Shown: positions 16,312 to 25,679, counted from the stretch's first letter. The stretch: DNA of 33,367 bases from Lachnospiraceae bacterium (GCA_017634175.1 JAGBNY010000001.1:1-33367), one strand, 5' to 3'. The notes: generated by a model from the letters alone, not told the origin. Made by a program: numbers and translations.

Positions 16312-18369
16312 TTATTTATAAAAGGATTTCACCTTGTCGCATTTTTTATGGATCTCATCCTGCAAATTATCCCTTCTGACCCGTAATACGTATTTCGAGA
16401 CATAATTATTCAATTTGTCCTGATACGCCTTTGGCGGGAGTTCTCCGTTCTCCACCATTGAAAGCCCTTTCTCCCAGCTCGCAGTCATTTCAGGAGAGAG
16501 CATAGAAGGAATAGTCATCAAGACCGTTTCATATACCATTTCCCCGAAAGCCCTCGGGGTCAATACCTGGGTCTTTTTATTTTGAGCCATGTAGCCTATC
16601 TTCACAAGCTTCGCGATTATCCCGGCCCTCGTGGCTGAAGTCCCAATCCCCGCCCCCTTTATCTGTGACCTCAATTCCTCATCCTCTATGAGATTTCCCG
16701 CGTTTTCCATCGCAAGAATCATTGAGCCAGAAGTATAGCGGGACGGAGGCTTGGTGCGGCCCTCCTTTACAAAATAATTTTCAGGGACCAGAACTGTCCC
16801 CTTTCGCAGACCGGAAAGCTTTTTAATGTCAATCGAGTCCATATCCCCGTTCTCTCCGGAATTCTTTTTCGAAGTATGCCCCGTGACCCTTAAATAGCCC
16901 TCTTCCTCCAATTCCTTCACATTGGTGAAAAAACTCTCTTCTCCCTCGCCTCTGCTCACAACCGTCTCAATGGACAGCTTCCTATATACAGCGGGCGGAT
17001 AGAAAATCGAGAGGAATCTCCTTGCGACGAGGTCAAATACCTTGCCTTCCAAATCCGAAAGCCTGTTCATGCCGCCAGTCACGCCAGTAGGAATGATCGC
17101 ATAGTGATCCGTGACCTTTCCATCGTTCACATACTTAGTCTTCAATAGGCCCAGATGCTTTTTATTCTCCAAAACCTCACTCGCTATCTCTGCGACAGGG
17201 GAGTACTTAGAAAGCCCCTTTATATTCTTTTCTATCACCTTTGCCACGGCGCTGGAAAGAAACCTGGAATCAGTCCTGGGATAGGTAGTAAGCTTCTTCT
17301 CATATAAGGACTGTAAAATGGACAGCGTTTGATCCGGCCCTATTGAAAAGAGCTTGGAACAGGCTGCTTGGAGCTCCGCTAAATTGAAGAGGAAGGGCGG
17401 CTGCTTTTTCTCAGTGGATTTTTTTATGTTTTTTATACGTGCCTTGTCCGAGGCGAGAGAATCAATGAATTCCTGAGCCTTATCCCGGTCCAAGAAGCCC
17501 TTTCCATTATAGACAAGAGGGGAAGAAAAGAACTCTGTTCCTTCTATGGGATTCCATTCTCCTATAAACGAAGAGCCCTGCTCCACAGCGCCTGCCTCAG
17601 AATCAGCCCCAGGCCCCTCTGATAACGCAGGACTCTTAGGGCCAGGCTTCTTGGGAAGAGAGAATTCTCCCATTATGCGATAGAAATCCGTAGGCTTGAA
17701 GTCCCTTATCTCCCTCTCCCGCCTAACTACCATGCCCAATACACAGGACATCACCCTTCCTATCGCCACAGCGGCATATTTCTTATTTTTAGCTTCCTCA
17801 TTTATAAGGGATCCATATCTCAGGGAGACCGCCCTGGAAAAATTGATCCCCATGGCATAGTCCTCGATGCTCCTCATTATCCCGGCATTAGCGAGATTCA
17901 TATATTCCGCATAGGGCTTGGCCTCCTTTATGCCCCTCATGACCTCTTCCTCAGTAAAGGAGTCTATCCAAACCCTCTTCTCTAAAATGCCCTTCCGAAC
18001 CCCGCTCTTCATACGGATATATTCCTCTATGAGCTGTCCCTCCCGCCCTGAGTCTCCAGCCCATAGAATGGTTCCTATATCCGACCTATGCAAGGCCTTC
18101 TTAACCACCTCATATTGTTTCTTGGTAGCCGGTATGACCTCATAAATGTACTCATCCGGCAAAAAGGGCAGATCCTCCATTCTCCACTTTCTATACCGTT
18201 CATCGTACTTCTCCGGATAGCACATCTCGATCAGATGCCCCACGCACCAGGTTATCACGTATCTTTCATTTTCTATGAAGCCAGCGTTTGTCCCTGAAAC
18301 ATGCAAAATCTTCGCAAAGTCCCTTGCAACGGATGGTTTTTCGGTGATTATTAAGGTCTTCTCGCTCAC
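16312..18369 (-). CDS. topB: DNA topoisomerase III (type IA)
   Basis: This enzyme relaxes and decatenates DNA through a covalent 5'-phosphotyrosine intermediate. The 685-residue protein begins with the Toprim domain (LIITEKPSVARDFAKIL; acidic motif GDSGREGQ at 105-112). It continues through the IA core and has the active-site tyrosine in TTYPRTDSR, Tyr363. A Ser/Gly/Pro/Glu-rich insertion at about 240-270 interrupts domain II. There are no C-terminal zinc fingers. The start is a GTG at 18369 in a four-base GTGA overlap with the asd stop, so it is translationally coupled. Chromosomal TopB is normal in this group; no conjugative-element genes are nearby. Confidence 0.93.
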   Translation of the reverse strand: MSEKTLIITEKPSVARDFAKILHVSGTNAGFIENERYVITWCVGHLIEMCYPEKYDERYRKWRMEDLPFLPDEYIYEVIPATKKQYEVVKKALHRSDIGTILWAGDSGREGQLIEEYIRMKSGVRKGILEKRVWIDSFTEEEVMRGIKEAKPYAEYMNLANAGIMRSIEDYAMGINFSRAVSLRYGSLINEEAKNKKYAAVAIGRVMSCVLGMVVRREREIRDFKPTDFYRIMGEFSLPKKPGPKSPALSEGPGADSEAGAVEQGSSFIGEWNPIEGTEFFSSPLVYNGKGFLDRDKAQEFIDSLASDKARIKNIKKSTEKKQPPFLFNLAELQAACSKLFSIGPDQTLSILQSLYEKKLTTYPRTDSRFLSSAVAKVIEKNIKGLSKYSPVAEIASEVLENKKHLGLLKTKYVNDGKVTDHYAIIPTGVTGGMNRLSDLEGKVFDLVARRFLSIFYPPAVYRKLSIETVVSRGEGEESFFTNVKELEEEGYLRVTGHTSKKNSGENGDMDSIDIKKLSGLRKGTVLVPENYFVKEGRTKPPSRYTSGSMILAMENAGNLIEDEELRSQIKGAGIGTSATRAGIIAKLVKIGYMAQNKKTQVLTPRAFGEMVYETVLMTIPSMLSPEMTASWEKGLSMVENGELPPKAYQDKLNNYVSKYVLRVRRDNLQDEIHKKCDKVKSFYK

Positions 18370-19451
18370 TTGAAATCTATATATCCTTTTGCCCTTAAAA
18401 GCTCTGCTCCCAGGACTCCTCCTCCAGCCGCGCCTCTGACCGTATTGTGGGATAATCCAACGAATTTGAAGTCAAAGATAGAATCTCTTCTGAGCCTTCC
18501 TATGGACACTCCAAATCCCCTCTCATAGTCCACGTCCATCGTCACCTGCGGCCTGTTGTCGTCCTCAAGATATTGAATGAAATTCTTAGGGGCCGAAGGC
18601 AGGGCAAGCCTCTGCGGCTCCCCTTCAAAGTCCCTCATTTTGGCTATGAGCTCCTCTTTTTCAGGGTGCTTATTGAAGTTCACGAAAACGGCCGCCGTGT
18701 GACCATAGAGGACCGGAACCCTTATGCACTGGCTGGTAATTACGGGTCCCACAGCCGGGACTATCACTCCATCTTCAATATGCCCGAATACCTTCAAAGG
18801 CTCTTTCTCGCTCTTCTCCTCCTCGCCCGAAATAAAGGGAATCACATTGCCCAGCATCTCCGGCCAATCTGCAAAGGTCTTCCCGGCCCCCGAGATCGCC
18901 TGGTAGGTAGTGACGACCGCCTCCCTGGGTTCAAATTCCTTCCAGGCAAAGAGGACCGGAGCATAGGACTGAATGGAACAATTGGGCTTAACCGCAATGA
19001 AGCCCCTTCTGGTGCCAAGCCTCCTTTGCTGATAGGGGATGACCTCGATATGCTCAGGATTCACTTCCGGTATGACCATTGGCACATCGGGAGTCCACCT
19101 ATGGGCAGAGTTGTTGGAGACAACCGGAGTTTCTGTCTTTGCGTACCTTTCTTCGATCTCACGAATCTGATCCTTGGACATATCCACCGCAGAAAAGCAG
19201 AAATCGACCTCTGCCGCCACCTTCTCAGCATCGCTCACGTCCTGAACCACTATGTCCTTTACTGCGTCAGGAATAGGACCCTCCATCTTCCATCTCCCCT
19301 TCACAGCCTCTTCATACGTCTGACCTGCGCTCCTGGGACTGGCCGCAATCGCCTTCACTTCGAACCAGGGGTGGTCTGATAAAAGCATTATGAACCTCTG
19401 ACCAACCATGCCAGTACCGCCTAAAATAGCGCATTTTAATTTGTTATGCAT
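18366..19451 (-). CDS. asd: Aspartate-semialdehyde dehydrogenase
   Basis: Asd reduces aspartyl phosphate to aspartate semialdehyde, the branch point to lysine, diaminopimelate, threonine and methionine. The 361-residue protein has the NADP-binding GGTGMVGQRF near its N-terminus, the catalytic cysteine Cys158 in KPNCSIQSY, and GLSHNTVRGAAGG near the end. The pattern is of the archaeal/fungal-type enzyme often found in Clostridia rather than the enterobacterial type. The ATG at 19451 follows GGAGGG. It sits 38 bp after argH and overlaps topB by four bases, within one operon. Confidence 0.95.
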   Translation of the reverse strand: MHNKLKCAILGGTGMVGQRFIMLLSDHPWFEVKAIAASPRSAGQTYEEAVKGRWKMEGPIPDAVKDIVVQDVSDAEKVAAEVDFCFSAVDMSKDQIREIEERYAKTETPVVSNNSAHRWTPDVPMVIPEVNPEHIEVIPYQQRRLGTRRGFIAVKPNCSIQSYAPVLFAWKEFEPREAVVTTYQAISGAGKTFADWPEMLGNVIPFISGEEEKSEKEPLKVFGHIEDGVIVPAVGPVITSQCIRVPVLYGHTAAVFVNFNKHPEKEELIAKMRDFEGEPQRLALPSAPKNFIQYLEDDNRPQVTMDVDYERGFGVSIGRLRRDSIFDFKFVGLSHNTVRGAAGGGVLGAELLRAKGYIDFK

Positions 19452-19489
19452 AAACCCTCCTTCAATATATAAATCACCGGCCCGCTTGC

Positions 19490-20875
19490 TTAGGCAGGTT
19501 CTTTCAAATACTTTCTATAGTACTCCATCACTTCTCTCATGGGCTTCATTCCAGGAGCCCCGATCGTCTGCCGCCTTTCGACGCAAGCTTCCATCGATAT
19601 TGCGTCGTAAATATCAGACTCAAATCTGTCAGACTCCTTCCGCCATTCATCCAGCCCTAATTCGTCCAGAGTCTTCCCCTCCTTCTCGCATTTCAAGACC
19701 AGGCTGCCTATTATCCGATGGGCATCCCTGAAAGGAACGCCCTTTTCCACGAGATAATCCGCCGCATCCGTTGCATTAGTGAATCCCCGCCTTGCGCTCC
19801 TTTCCATCACGGCTTTATTGAATCTGATCGTGGACATCATTCCGGCAAAGAGTTTAAGGCAGTCTGAGACCGTATCAATGGCATCGAAAGCCGCCTCCTT
19901 GTCCTCCTGCATATCCTTGTCATAGGCCAAAGGTATCCCTTTCATCGTAGTTAGAAGCGAAATCAAGTCACCGTAGACACGCCCCGTCTTTCCTCTGACC
20001 AGCTCCGCTATGTCCGGGTTCTTTTTTTGGGGCATAATGGAAGAACCCGTACTAAAGCCATCGTCTATATCCACGAAACCGTACTCGTTTGAGTTCCAAA
20101 TGATGATTTCCTCGCTGAAACGGGAAAGGTGCATCATGATAATCGAGAGGGCTCCCATAAGCTCTAAGAGATAATCCCTGTCAGACACCGAATCCATGCT
20201 GTTCCTAGTCGGCCCTAAGGTGAAGTGCAAGTCCCTTGCCGTCATCTGTCTGTCAAGGGCAAAGGTCGTTCCAGCCAATGCGCCGCTCCCCAAGGGACAG
20301 GAATCCATCCTGCTTTTCAAGTCCCTTAGTCTCCCCCTGTCCCTCATAAGCATCTCGAAATATGCTCCAAGGTGATGAGCCAGAGTTACGGGCTGCGCCT
20401 TCTGGAGATGGGTGAAACCCGGCATATAAGTCCCAAGATTAGCTTCCATCAATTCAAACAGGACCTTTTGCAGCTCAAGAATATTGCGATCTATCTCACG
20501 GACAGCTTCCCTGGCGTAAAGCTTCATATCCAGCGCCACCTGGTCGTTCCGGCTCCTGCCGGTATGAAGCTTCTTCCCGGGATCCCCGACCCTCTTTATG
20601 AGCTCTGCTTCGACAAAGCTGTGTATGTCCTCATGAGAATCATCAATAATAAGATTACCCGATTCTATGTCCTGATATATGGATTTAAGCCCTTCTATAA
20701 TCTTCTCCGCATCAGAATCCTCGATTATGCCGGTTTTCTTAAGCATCCCGACATGAGCCAAACTCCCCTCTATATCCTCTTTATAGAGTCTCTTATCAAA
20801 TCTAATGGACGCATTGAATTCAAAAGCCCCTTTGTCTGTACCGTTTTCAAAGCGTCCTCCCCAAAGATCTGCCAT
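19490..20875 (-). CDS. argH: Argininosuccinate lyase
   Basis: ArgH splits argininosuccinate into arginine and fumarate, the last step of arginine synthesis. The 461-residue protein has the fumarase/aspartase-superfamily signature GSSIMPQKKNPDIAE, the conserved TGRSRNDQVALD substrate loop and GFTHLQKAQPVTLAHH. It is full length. GGAG precedes the ATG at 20875. ArgG, its usual partner, is not in the window. It lies 12 bp after the small membrane-protein gene and ahead of asd. Confidence 0.97.
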   Translation of the reverse strand: MADLWGGRFENGTDKGAFEFNASIRFDKRLYKEDIEGSLAHVGMLKKTGIIEDSDAEKIIEGLKSIYQDIESGNLIIDDSHEDIHSFVEAELIKRVGDPGKKLHTGRSRNDQVALDMKLYAREAVREIDRNILELQKVLFELMEANLGTYMPGFTHLQKAQPVTLAHHLGAYFEMLMRDRGRLRDLKSRMDSCPLGSGALAGTTFALDRQMTARDLHFTLGPTRNSMDSVSDRDYLLELMGALSIIMMHLSRFSEEIIIWNSNEYGFVDIDDGFSTGSSIMPQKKNPDIAELVRGKTGRVYGDLISLLTTMKGIPLAYDKDMQEDKEAAFDAIDTVSDCLKLFAGMMSTIRFNKAVMERSARRGFTNATDAADYLVEKGVPFRDAHRIIGSLVLKCEKEGKTLDELGLDEWRKESDRFESDIYDAISMEACVERRQTIGAPGMKPMREVMEYYRKYLKEPA

Positions 20876-20887
20876 AATATCTCCGTT

Positions 20888-21337
20888 TTAAGAATACCAA
20901 TAATTCTTCTCTTTAATCACTATCACTGTTCCCATGAATACAATGACTCCAACCAAGACCTCAGAAAGCATGCCCGTGAGCGCTCCCGCCAAAAGGATCA
21001 GGGCTACTATGATGAGCGAAACGAAGGAAGGCGCTCCTCCCATTATGAATCCCATGATTATGACTATTATTGTCGTTATCGCCATTACCGGCACCGAGAG
21101 CTCTGTGAGCTCCACACGTCCTATTGCCGCCCCGAAAAGCACTATAATTATCAGAAGCAGCGCCACAAGGCAGATCGCCTCCATTGAGACGCCAAAAACA
21201 GAGGCCTGCGTATCTGCCGCCTTCCTCTTTTTTCGTTTTTTATGGGACTTATCCTCCCCCTCTTCATTCATCCTGCTTTCGTGCCGAAGCACCTCTGTTT
21301 TCCTTAAGTCCCTCTTTATCGGCTGGTAGCCGTCCAT
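20888..21337 (-). CDS. Small membrane protein of unknown function
   Basis: I do not recognise a family. The protein of about 149 residues has a highly charged N-terminal half (basic cluster HKKRKKRK), then three or four hydrophobic segments (for example AICLVALLLIIIVLFGAAIG and VPVMAITTIIVIIMGFIM), so the charged part probably faces the cytoplasm. I chose the ATG at 21337 because GGGAGAG lies seven bases before it; an in-frame ATG at 21361 has no ribosome site. It is the first gene of the argH-asd-topB operon. Confidence 0.7.
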   Translation of the reverse strand: MDGYQPIKRDLRKTEVLRHESRMNEEGEDKSHKKRKKRKAADTQASVFGVSMEAICLVALLLIIIVLFGAAIGRVELTELSVPVMAITTIIVIIMGFIMGGAPSFVSLIIVALILLAGALTGMLSEVLVGVIVFMGTVIVIKEKNYWYS

Positions 21338-21433
21338 ATTAAGTCTCTCCCTTGTATCCATCTATATAAATCCTATCCCCAGAGTAAATTTTTAAAACAG
21401 CAATTCCTATGATACATCAAGATGGGAGATATG

Positions 21434-22717
21434 TCACAAACTTATTATCCCATCGCTCATAAGCTTCTGAAGCGAATTCATTATACCGTATTTTGCATGA
21501 GCAAAGGTAAGCCCTCCCTGAAAAAATACCGAATAGGGAGGCTTTATCGGCCCGTCCGCTGAAAGCTCTATTGATGAACCAGAAATGAAATTCCCGGCCG
21601 CCATTATGACATTGCTGTCATAGCCAGGCATGGGCCAAGGTTCGGGACTCACAAAGCTGTCCACAGGGGACGCCGCCTGGATCCCCTTGCAGAAAGAGAT
21701 CACCGCATCAGCTCTCCCGAAGGTAACAGCCTGGATTATGTCGTGCCTCTCATCCCGGCTCCCCGGCCTAACAGGAAAGCCAAATCTTTCATAGAGAGCG
21801 GCCGCAAAAACAGCTCCTTTAAGGGCAGCAGCCGTAACCGTGGGTGCCATGAACAGCCCTTGATAAAAGCTGGACAGAACCCCAAGAGAAGCCCCTACCT
21901 CTTTGCCGAGCCCGGGAGAGGTAAGCCTGTGCGCAGCATTTTCTATGCACTCGGATTTCCCCACTATGTATCCCCCAACCGGGGCCAGCCCGCCTCCCGG
22001 ATTCTTAATAAGCGAACCTACCACCATGTCCGCCCCTAAGTCTAATGGCTCGGACTTATCCACGAATTCAGCGTAGCAGTTGTCCACCATTATAAGACAA
22101 TCCTGCCTTAAGCTCTTAATGAATTTAGAGACCCTTCCTATGGCTTCATTAGAAAGCGTGGGCCTGTCGCTATAACCCTTGGATTTCTGAATCGCTATGA
22201 GCCTGGTCCTCTCATTCAATGCGGCTCTGATAGCCTCGAAATCGAAGTCTCCGCTATCGGTCAATCCGACCTCTGTGTAAGTTATGCCATACTCTGCCAA
22301 AGACCCTTTAGAGGGCCTTATGCCTATGACTTCCTGTAAGGTGTCATAGGGAGCCCCCGAGATAGAAAGCAGCTCGTCACCCGGGCGCAGATTAGAAAAG
22401 AGCGCAAGAGCGAGCGCATGCGTTCCGCAGGTGATCTGGGAACGAACCAGGGCATCCTCGCCATGGAAAAGCTGCGCATAAACACTCTCCAGCGTGTCCC
22501 GACCTATGTCGTTATAGCCATAGCCAGTAGTGCCAATGAGGGAGGCCTCGCTCACCTTATTATCCTGAAAAGCCCTCAGCACCCGCATTTGATGGTACTC
22601 AGCGTTCCGGTCTATATCCTCGAACCTGTCCGATAAGGCGCTTAGAACATCCTGAGATAAGTCTATCACCTCGCCGCTTATCCCCATCTCCCTGTATAGC
22701 TTATGAATCTCATTCAT
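21434..22717 (-). CDS. Methionine gamma-lyase-like PLP-dependent protein (aluminium-resistance family)
   Basis: This 427-residue protein belongs to the cystathionine-gamma-synthase-like PLP enzymes annotated in Firmicutes as aluminium resistance protein or methionine gamma-lyase family. The cofactor lysine lies in GSLIKNPGGGLAPVGGY, and MVDNCYAEFVD supplies the aspartate that holds the pyridine ring. The true substrate is unproven. It starts one base after the transporter ATPase stop with GAGGA upstream, so it is in the same transcript as the amino-acid ABC transporter. That hints that the imported compound could be a sulfur amino acid. Confidence 0.85.
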   Translation of the reverse strand: MNEIHKLYREMGISGEVIDLSQDVLSALSDRFEDIDRNAEYHQMRVLRAFQDNKVSEASLIGTTGYGYNDIGRDTLESVYAQLFHGEDALVRSQITCGTHALALALFSNLRPGDELLSISGAPYDTLQEVIGIRPSKGSLAEYGITYTEVGLTDSGDFDFEAIRAALNERTRLIAIQKSKGYSDRPTLSNEAIGRVSKFIKSLRQDCLIMVDNCYAEFVDKSEPLDLGADMVVGSLIKNPGGGLAPVGGYIVGKSECIENAAHRLTSPGLGKEVGASLGVLSSFYQGLFMAPTVTAAALKGAVFAAALYERFGFPVRPGSRDERHDIIQAVTFGRADAVISFCKGIQAASPVDSFVSPEPWPMPGYDSNVIMAAGNFISGSSIELSADGPIKPPYSVFFQGGLTFAHAKYGIMNSLQKLMSDGIISL

Positions 22718-22718
22718 G

Positions 22719-23480
22719 TCAATTCCTCGAAAGCGCAGAAAGAAACTTTCTGGTCCTCTCTTCCTTTGGATTATCTATAATGTCCTTTGGATCGCCCTGC
22801 TCAACTATCACTCCCTTGTCCATGAAAATCACGACATCGGATACGTCTCTCGCAAAAGCCATTTCATGGGTCACGATTATCATGGTCGTCTTTTGCCGAG
22901 CCAGCTCTCTTATGACTTTCAGCACCTCTCCCGTAAGCTCCGGATCCAGCGCAGAAGTAGGCTCGTCAAAGCAGAGGATATCAGGATTCATCGCAAGGGC
23001 CCTCGCGATCGCGACCCTCTGCTGCTGCCCCCCGCTCAATTGATGAGGATAATTGCCCATCCTCTCCCCTAAGCCCATAAGAGAAAGCAAGTCGCTGGAG
23101 CGCTTTCTAAGGCCTTCATCATTAAAACTCTTTTTCTCTCTGAGGGAGGGCGCGAGCATCACGTTCTCCAACGCCGTATATTGAGGAAAGAGGTTGAATG
23201 ACTGGAAAACCAGGCCGAAATGCAGCCGCTTCTGCCTTATGGCCTCTTCAGACCTGGTGTCCGGTTTATCGGAATCAAACAAGGTCTCCCCTCTCACTTT
23301 TATGACTCCCTTGTCCGGTATCTCCAGGAAATTTAGGCATCTGAGCAAGGTGGTCTTCCCGCTGCCGGAAGAGCCAATTATCGACACGACCTGCCCCGAA
23401 TCCATGCTGAAGCTGATGTCTTTCAGCACCTCTATATATCCGAAGTCCTTTTTTATGTTCAATACTTCTAAAATACGCAT
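22719..23480 (-). CDS. Polar amino acid ABC transporter, ATP-binding protein
   Basis: This 253-residue cassette powers import through the neighbouring permease. It has Walker [10 protein letters not shown], the signature LSGGQQQR, Walker [14 protein letters not shown] and the switch histidine in [10 protein letters not shown]. It belongs to the GlnQ/HisP group. It starts four bases after the permease stop. Confidence 0.95.
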   Translation of the reverse strand: MRILEVLNIKKDFGYIEVLKDISFSMDSGQVVSIIGSSGSGKTTLLRCLNFLEIPDKGVIKVRGETLFDSDKPDTRSEEAIRQKRLHFGLVFQSFNLFPQYTALENVMLAPSLREKKSFNDEGLRKRSSDLLSLMGLGERMGNYPHQLSGGQQQRVAIARALAMNPDILCFDEPTSALDPELTGEVLKVIRELARQKTTMIIVTHEMAFARDVSDVVIFMDKGVIVEQGDPKDIIDNPKEERTRKFLSALSRN

Positions 23481-23484
23481 TTCT

Positions 23485-24141
23485 TTACCTGAAATAAGAT
23501 AATTTCTTCTCTATGAATCCAAAGAAAAGGGTCAGGAGACCGCTAAAAAGCAAATAAAATATCCCGGTATAAAATAGAGGCCAGATTATGCCCGCGCTCT
23601 TTATAAAGGACTGCCCCTCCCAAATAATCTCATAAACAGCAATGACCCTGGCGAGGGACGTGTCCTTTACAAGGGTTATGACCTCGTTCGAAATAGGCGG
23701 AACGATCCTCTTGATGACCTGAAGCAGGATCACCTTAAAGAAAATCTGTCCCTTTGTCATCCCCAGCACCTGCCCTGCCTCATATTGACCTACAGGTATG
23801 GACTGGATGCCTCCCCTGAAAATCTCAGAGAAATAACAGGCATAGTTCAGTACAAAGGCGCATAGAGCCGCGATGAATCTGCCGGTTTCCCCGGAACCCC
23901 AGACATTATTGCCCAGTATTATGCCGGGTCCATAGTAGATGACCAGGAGCTGCAGCATCAGGGGCGTCCCTCTTATTATCCAGATCAAGAATCGGACAGG
24001 AAGTCTCAAAATTTTCAGCTTATGCATGGATCCAAAGCTTATGATGAGACCCAGTGGAAGCGCGAACAAAAGAGTTTCAGAAAAAAGCCTCAGAGTGCCA
24101 AGAAAGCCTTTTAGAAGTGTCAAAGTAACGGTTGATAACAT
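23485..24141 (-). CDS. Polar amino acid ABC transporter, permease
   Basis: This is a membrane subunit of the HisMQ/GlnP type with about five hydrophobic segments. The cytoplasmic loop that docks to the ATPase is visible at [23 protein letters not shown], and the family motif [11 protein letters not shown] is near residue 63. I start it at the ATG at 24141, preceded by GAGGAG. An ATG at 24165 lacks a ribosome site. Only one permease gene is present, so the pore is presumably a homodimer. Confidence 0.93.
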   Translation of the reverse strand: MLSTVTLTLLKGFLGTLRLFSETLLFALPLGLIISFGSMHKLKILRLPVRFLIWIIRGTPLMLQLLVIYYGPGIILGNNVWGSGETGRFIAALCAFVLNYACYFSEIFRGGIQSIPVGQYEAGQVLGMTKGQIFFKVILLQVIKRIVPPISNEVITLVKDTSLARVIAVYEIIWEGQSFIKSAGIIWPLFYTGIFYLLFSGLLTLFFGFIEKKLSYFR

Positions 24142-24175
24142 AAAAACCGCTCCTCTCATATTCATAAGGGAAAAC

Positions 24176-24201
24176 AGCAGCCGGAACTATGCCCGGCTGC
24201 T
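24176..24201 (-). terminator. Hairpin between binding-protein and permease genes (candidate partial terminator)
   Basis: AGCAGCCGG (24176-24184) and CCGGCTGCT (24193-24201) form a 9-bp GC-rich stem, and on the minus strand UUUU follows (24171-24174). It lies in the 115-bp gap downstream of the binding-protein gene. There it could reduce read-through so that more binding protein than permease is made. Confidence 0.5.
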
Positions 24202-24256
24202 TAAAAAGATCATCCCGCCTGTACGATTTGAAAACCCTCAACTGCACAGGCAGAAT

Positions 24257-25237
24257 TTATTTTACAAGAGAGTCCTGTACCCCGTACTGCTTTGCGACAG
24301 TTTCGAGGGAGCCGTCCTCTGCGAATTTCTTGAACTCATCATTGATATATTGAGCGAGATCCGATCCCTTCCGGCAGCCTACAACGTATTTCTCCTCCGT
24401 GAGCTCCACTGTATGAGTGAGGTCTTCATAGCTGGTTCCCTCTCCTACCATCGCGCCTGCCATCAAAAGGTCAATGATGCTGGCATCGGATGTGCCCGCC
24501 TTGACTTCCATCAATGTGTCCGCCTGAGTCGGCACAGCAGTAAAATTCAACGAATTGTCCTTTGCGGCGGACTCTCCCGCGGAGCCTGCTTCCACGGCAA
24601 AAGAAAGGTCTTTCAGCGACTCGATGTCCTTGTATTTTTCCGCTTCACTCGATGGAACCACGACGACCTGAGCGTTATTGCAATAAGGCTCTGTACATTC
24701 CATCGCACTCTTCACCTCATCGGTAAGAGTCATGCCGTTCCAAACGACGTCAATGCTCTTATTATTGAGCTCCAGGATCTTATTGTCCCAGTCAATCTCA
24801 ACGAATTCGGCCGATACGCCAAGATCCTCTGCCACCTTTTCGGCCATATCCGCATCGAATCCGACCCATTCTCCGTTCTCCTGATAATCCATGGGTGCAA
24901 AATCCGTTATTCCAACAATCAAGGTCCCCTTGCCCTTAATGTAAGCTACATCACCATCCGCGGCAGCCTCTTCTGTAGATCCCTCCTGGGCCGCAGGCTC
25001 CTCATTCGCAGCCTCCTCCCCTGCAGATTCGGCAGCCGCCCCCTCTGCTCCCTGAGACTCATCCGCCGCCGCTGATTCCTCCGCTGACGGCGCAGGATTG
25101 GACTCCTCCGATGACTGTTCCTGAGCCGCCGGAGCCTCCGCAGCCGGCGCCGCCGGAGCAGCGCCGGACTGGCCGCAGCCAGCCATCCCTGCCGCTAAAC
25201 CTAAAGTGATAATTATAGAAATCAGTTTTCTTTTCAT
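24257..25237 (-). CDS. Amino acid ABC transporter substrate-binding lipoprotein
   Basis: The protein is a family-3 extracellular solute-binding lipoprotein of about 326 residues. Its signal peptide ends in a lipobox LAAGMAGC with Cys21 acylated. An unusual linker of about 75 residues, almost entirely Ala, Glu, Ser, Gln and Pro, separates the lipid anchor from the binding domain. The binding domain starts at GTLIVGITDFAPMDYQ and has the usual GFDADMAEKVAEDLG segment. The ligand is not predictable, though polar amino acids are typical. The ATG at 25237 is preceded by AGGGAGG; a GTG further upstream would put a spurious extension before the signal peptide. Confidence 0.93.
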   Translation of the reverse strand: MKRKLISIIITLGLAAGMAGCGQSGAAPAAPAAEAPAAQEQSSEESNPAPSAEESAAADESQGAEGAAAESAGEEAANEEPAAQEGSTEEAAADGDVAYIKGKGTLIVGITDFAPMDYQENGEWVGFDADMAEKVAEDLGVSAEFVEIDWDNKILELNNKSIDVVWNGMTLTDEVKSAMECTEPYCNNAQVVVVPSSEAEKYKDIESLKDLSFAVEAGSAGESAAKDNSLNFTAVPTQADTLMEVKAGTSDASIIDLLMAGAMVGEGTSYEDLTHTVELTEEKYVVGCRKGSDLAQYINDEFKKFAEDGSLETVAKQYGVQDSLVK

Positions 25238-25272
25238 CTCATACCTCCCTAAAAAACAAAACACAATTTGAC

Positions 25273-25301
25273 ACTCTAACACATTAAAGCCGTTTTTTCA
25301 A
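25273..25301 (-). promoter_or_regulatory. Probable sigma-A promoter of the amino acid transporter operon
   Basis: On the minus strand TTGAAA (25296-25301), a 17-bp spacer and TAGAGT (25273-25278) lie about 35 bp upstream of the lipoprotein start. The -10 box is a 4/6 match. Confidence 0.5.
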
Positions 25302-25319
25302 TAATTACAGAGGTATTCA

Positions 25320-25620
25320 TACGCCCGCGGGAAAAGCACGGCGGCCGCTTGACGGCCTTGCAATCGAGCAGGGGAAAAGCGCCCCCTACTCGATACAGCA
25401 TTACAGCCCATCATCTCGCACTTCGTGCCAGGTGCGGGCATTCGCCAAGGCGGCTGCCTTTCGTGCAAGCACGAGGCAGGCGCTTTGCTCATTGCTTGAA
25501 ATCTAGCAGGGGAAAAGCGCCCCTACTAGATTACGCGATGCGTACATCTGGCAGCCAACTCCGCCAGAGAAACAAGGCCGTCGAATGCAGGCTTAGGGCA
25601 TGCCCGGCTTGCGCTCTACG
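25320..25620. repeat. GC-rich stem-loop array, copy B
   Basis: This gene-free region repeats the modules of copy A. The closing stem pairs TTGACGGCCTT (25349-25359) with AAGGCCGTCGAA (25574-25585). Inside are two AGGGG-AAAAGCG-CCCCT hairpins, at 25363-25394 with outer stem ATCGAG/CTCGAT and at 25501-25531 with outer stem ATCTAG/CTAGAT. After the second comes a degenerate copy of the GTACATCTGGCAGC hairpin near 25541-25567. Between the two hairpins lie other small hairpins, including CTGCC-TTCGTGC/GCACGA-GGCAG. The 64-residue open frame on the minus strand here merely reads through the hairpins and is not a credible gene. Confidence 0.7.
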
Positions 25621-25632
25621 ACCTTATCGCAC

Positions 25633-25662
25633 AAAAAAAGAGAGACTTCAAAGTCTCTCTTT
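25633..25662 (-). terminator. Rho-independent terminator of rpmB
   Basis: AAAGAGAGAC pairs perfectly with GTCTCTCTTT, and on the minus strand the stem runs straight into a seven-U tract. It lies 17 bp after the rpmB stop. Confidence 0.9.
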
Positions 25663-25679
25663 AAATGCAATCTAATAGC

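Noticed and set aside
16312..18369. topB as a sign of a conjugative element
   Set aside because: TopB is common on such elements, but here it is in an operon with argH and asd, and no relaxase, type IV secretion or integrase genes are present.
25298..25492. A 64-codon minus-strand frame in the gap between the lipoprotein gene and rpmB
   Set aside because: It reads straight through the stem-loop array, has an improbable Arg/Pro/Cys-rich composition, no ribosome site and no family. It is an artefact of GC-rich repeat DNA.
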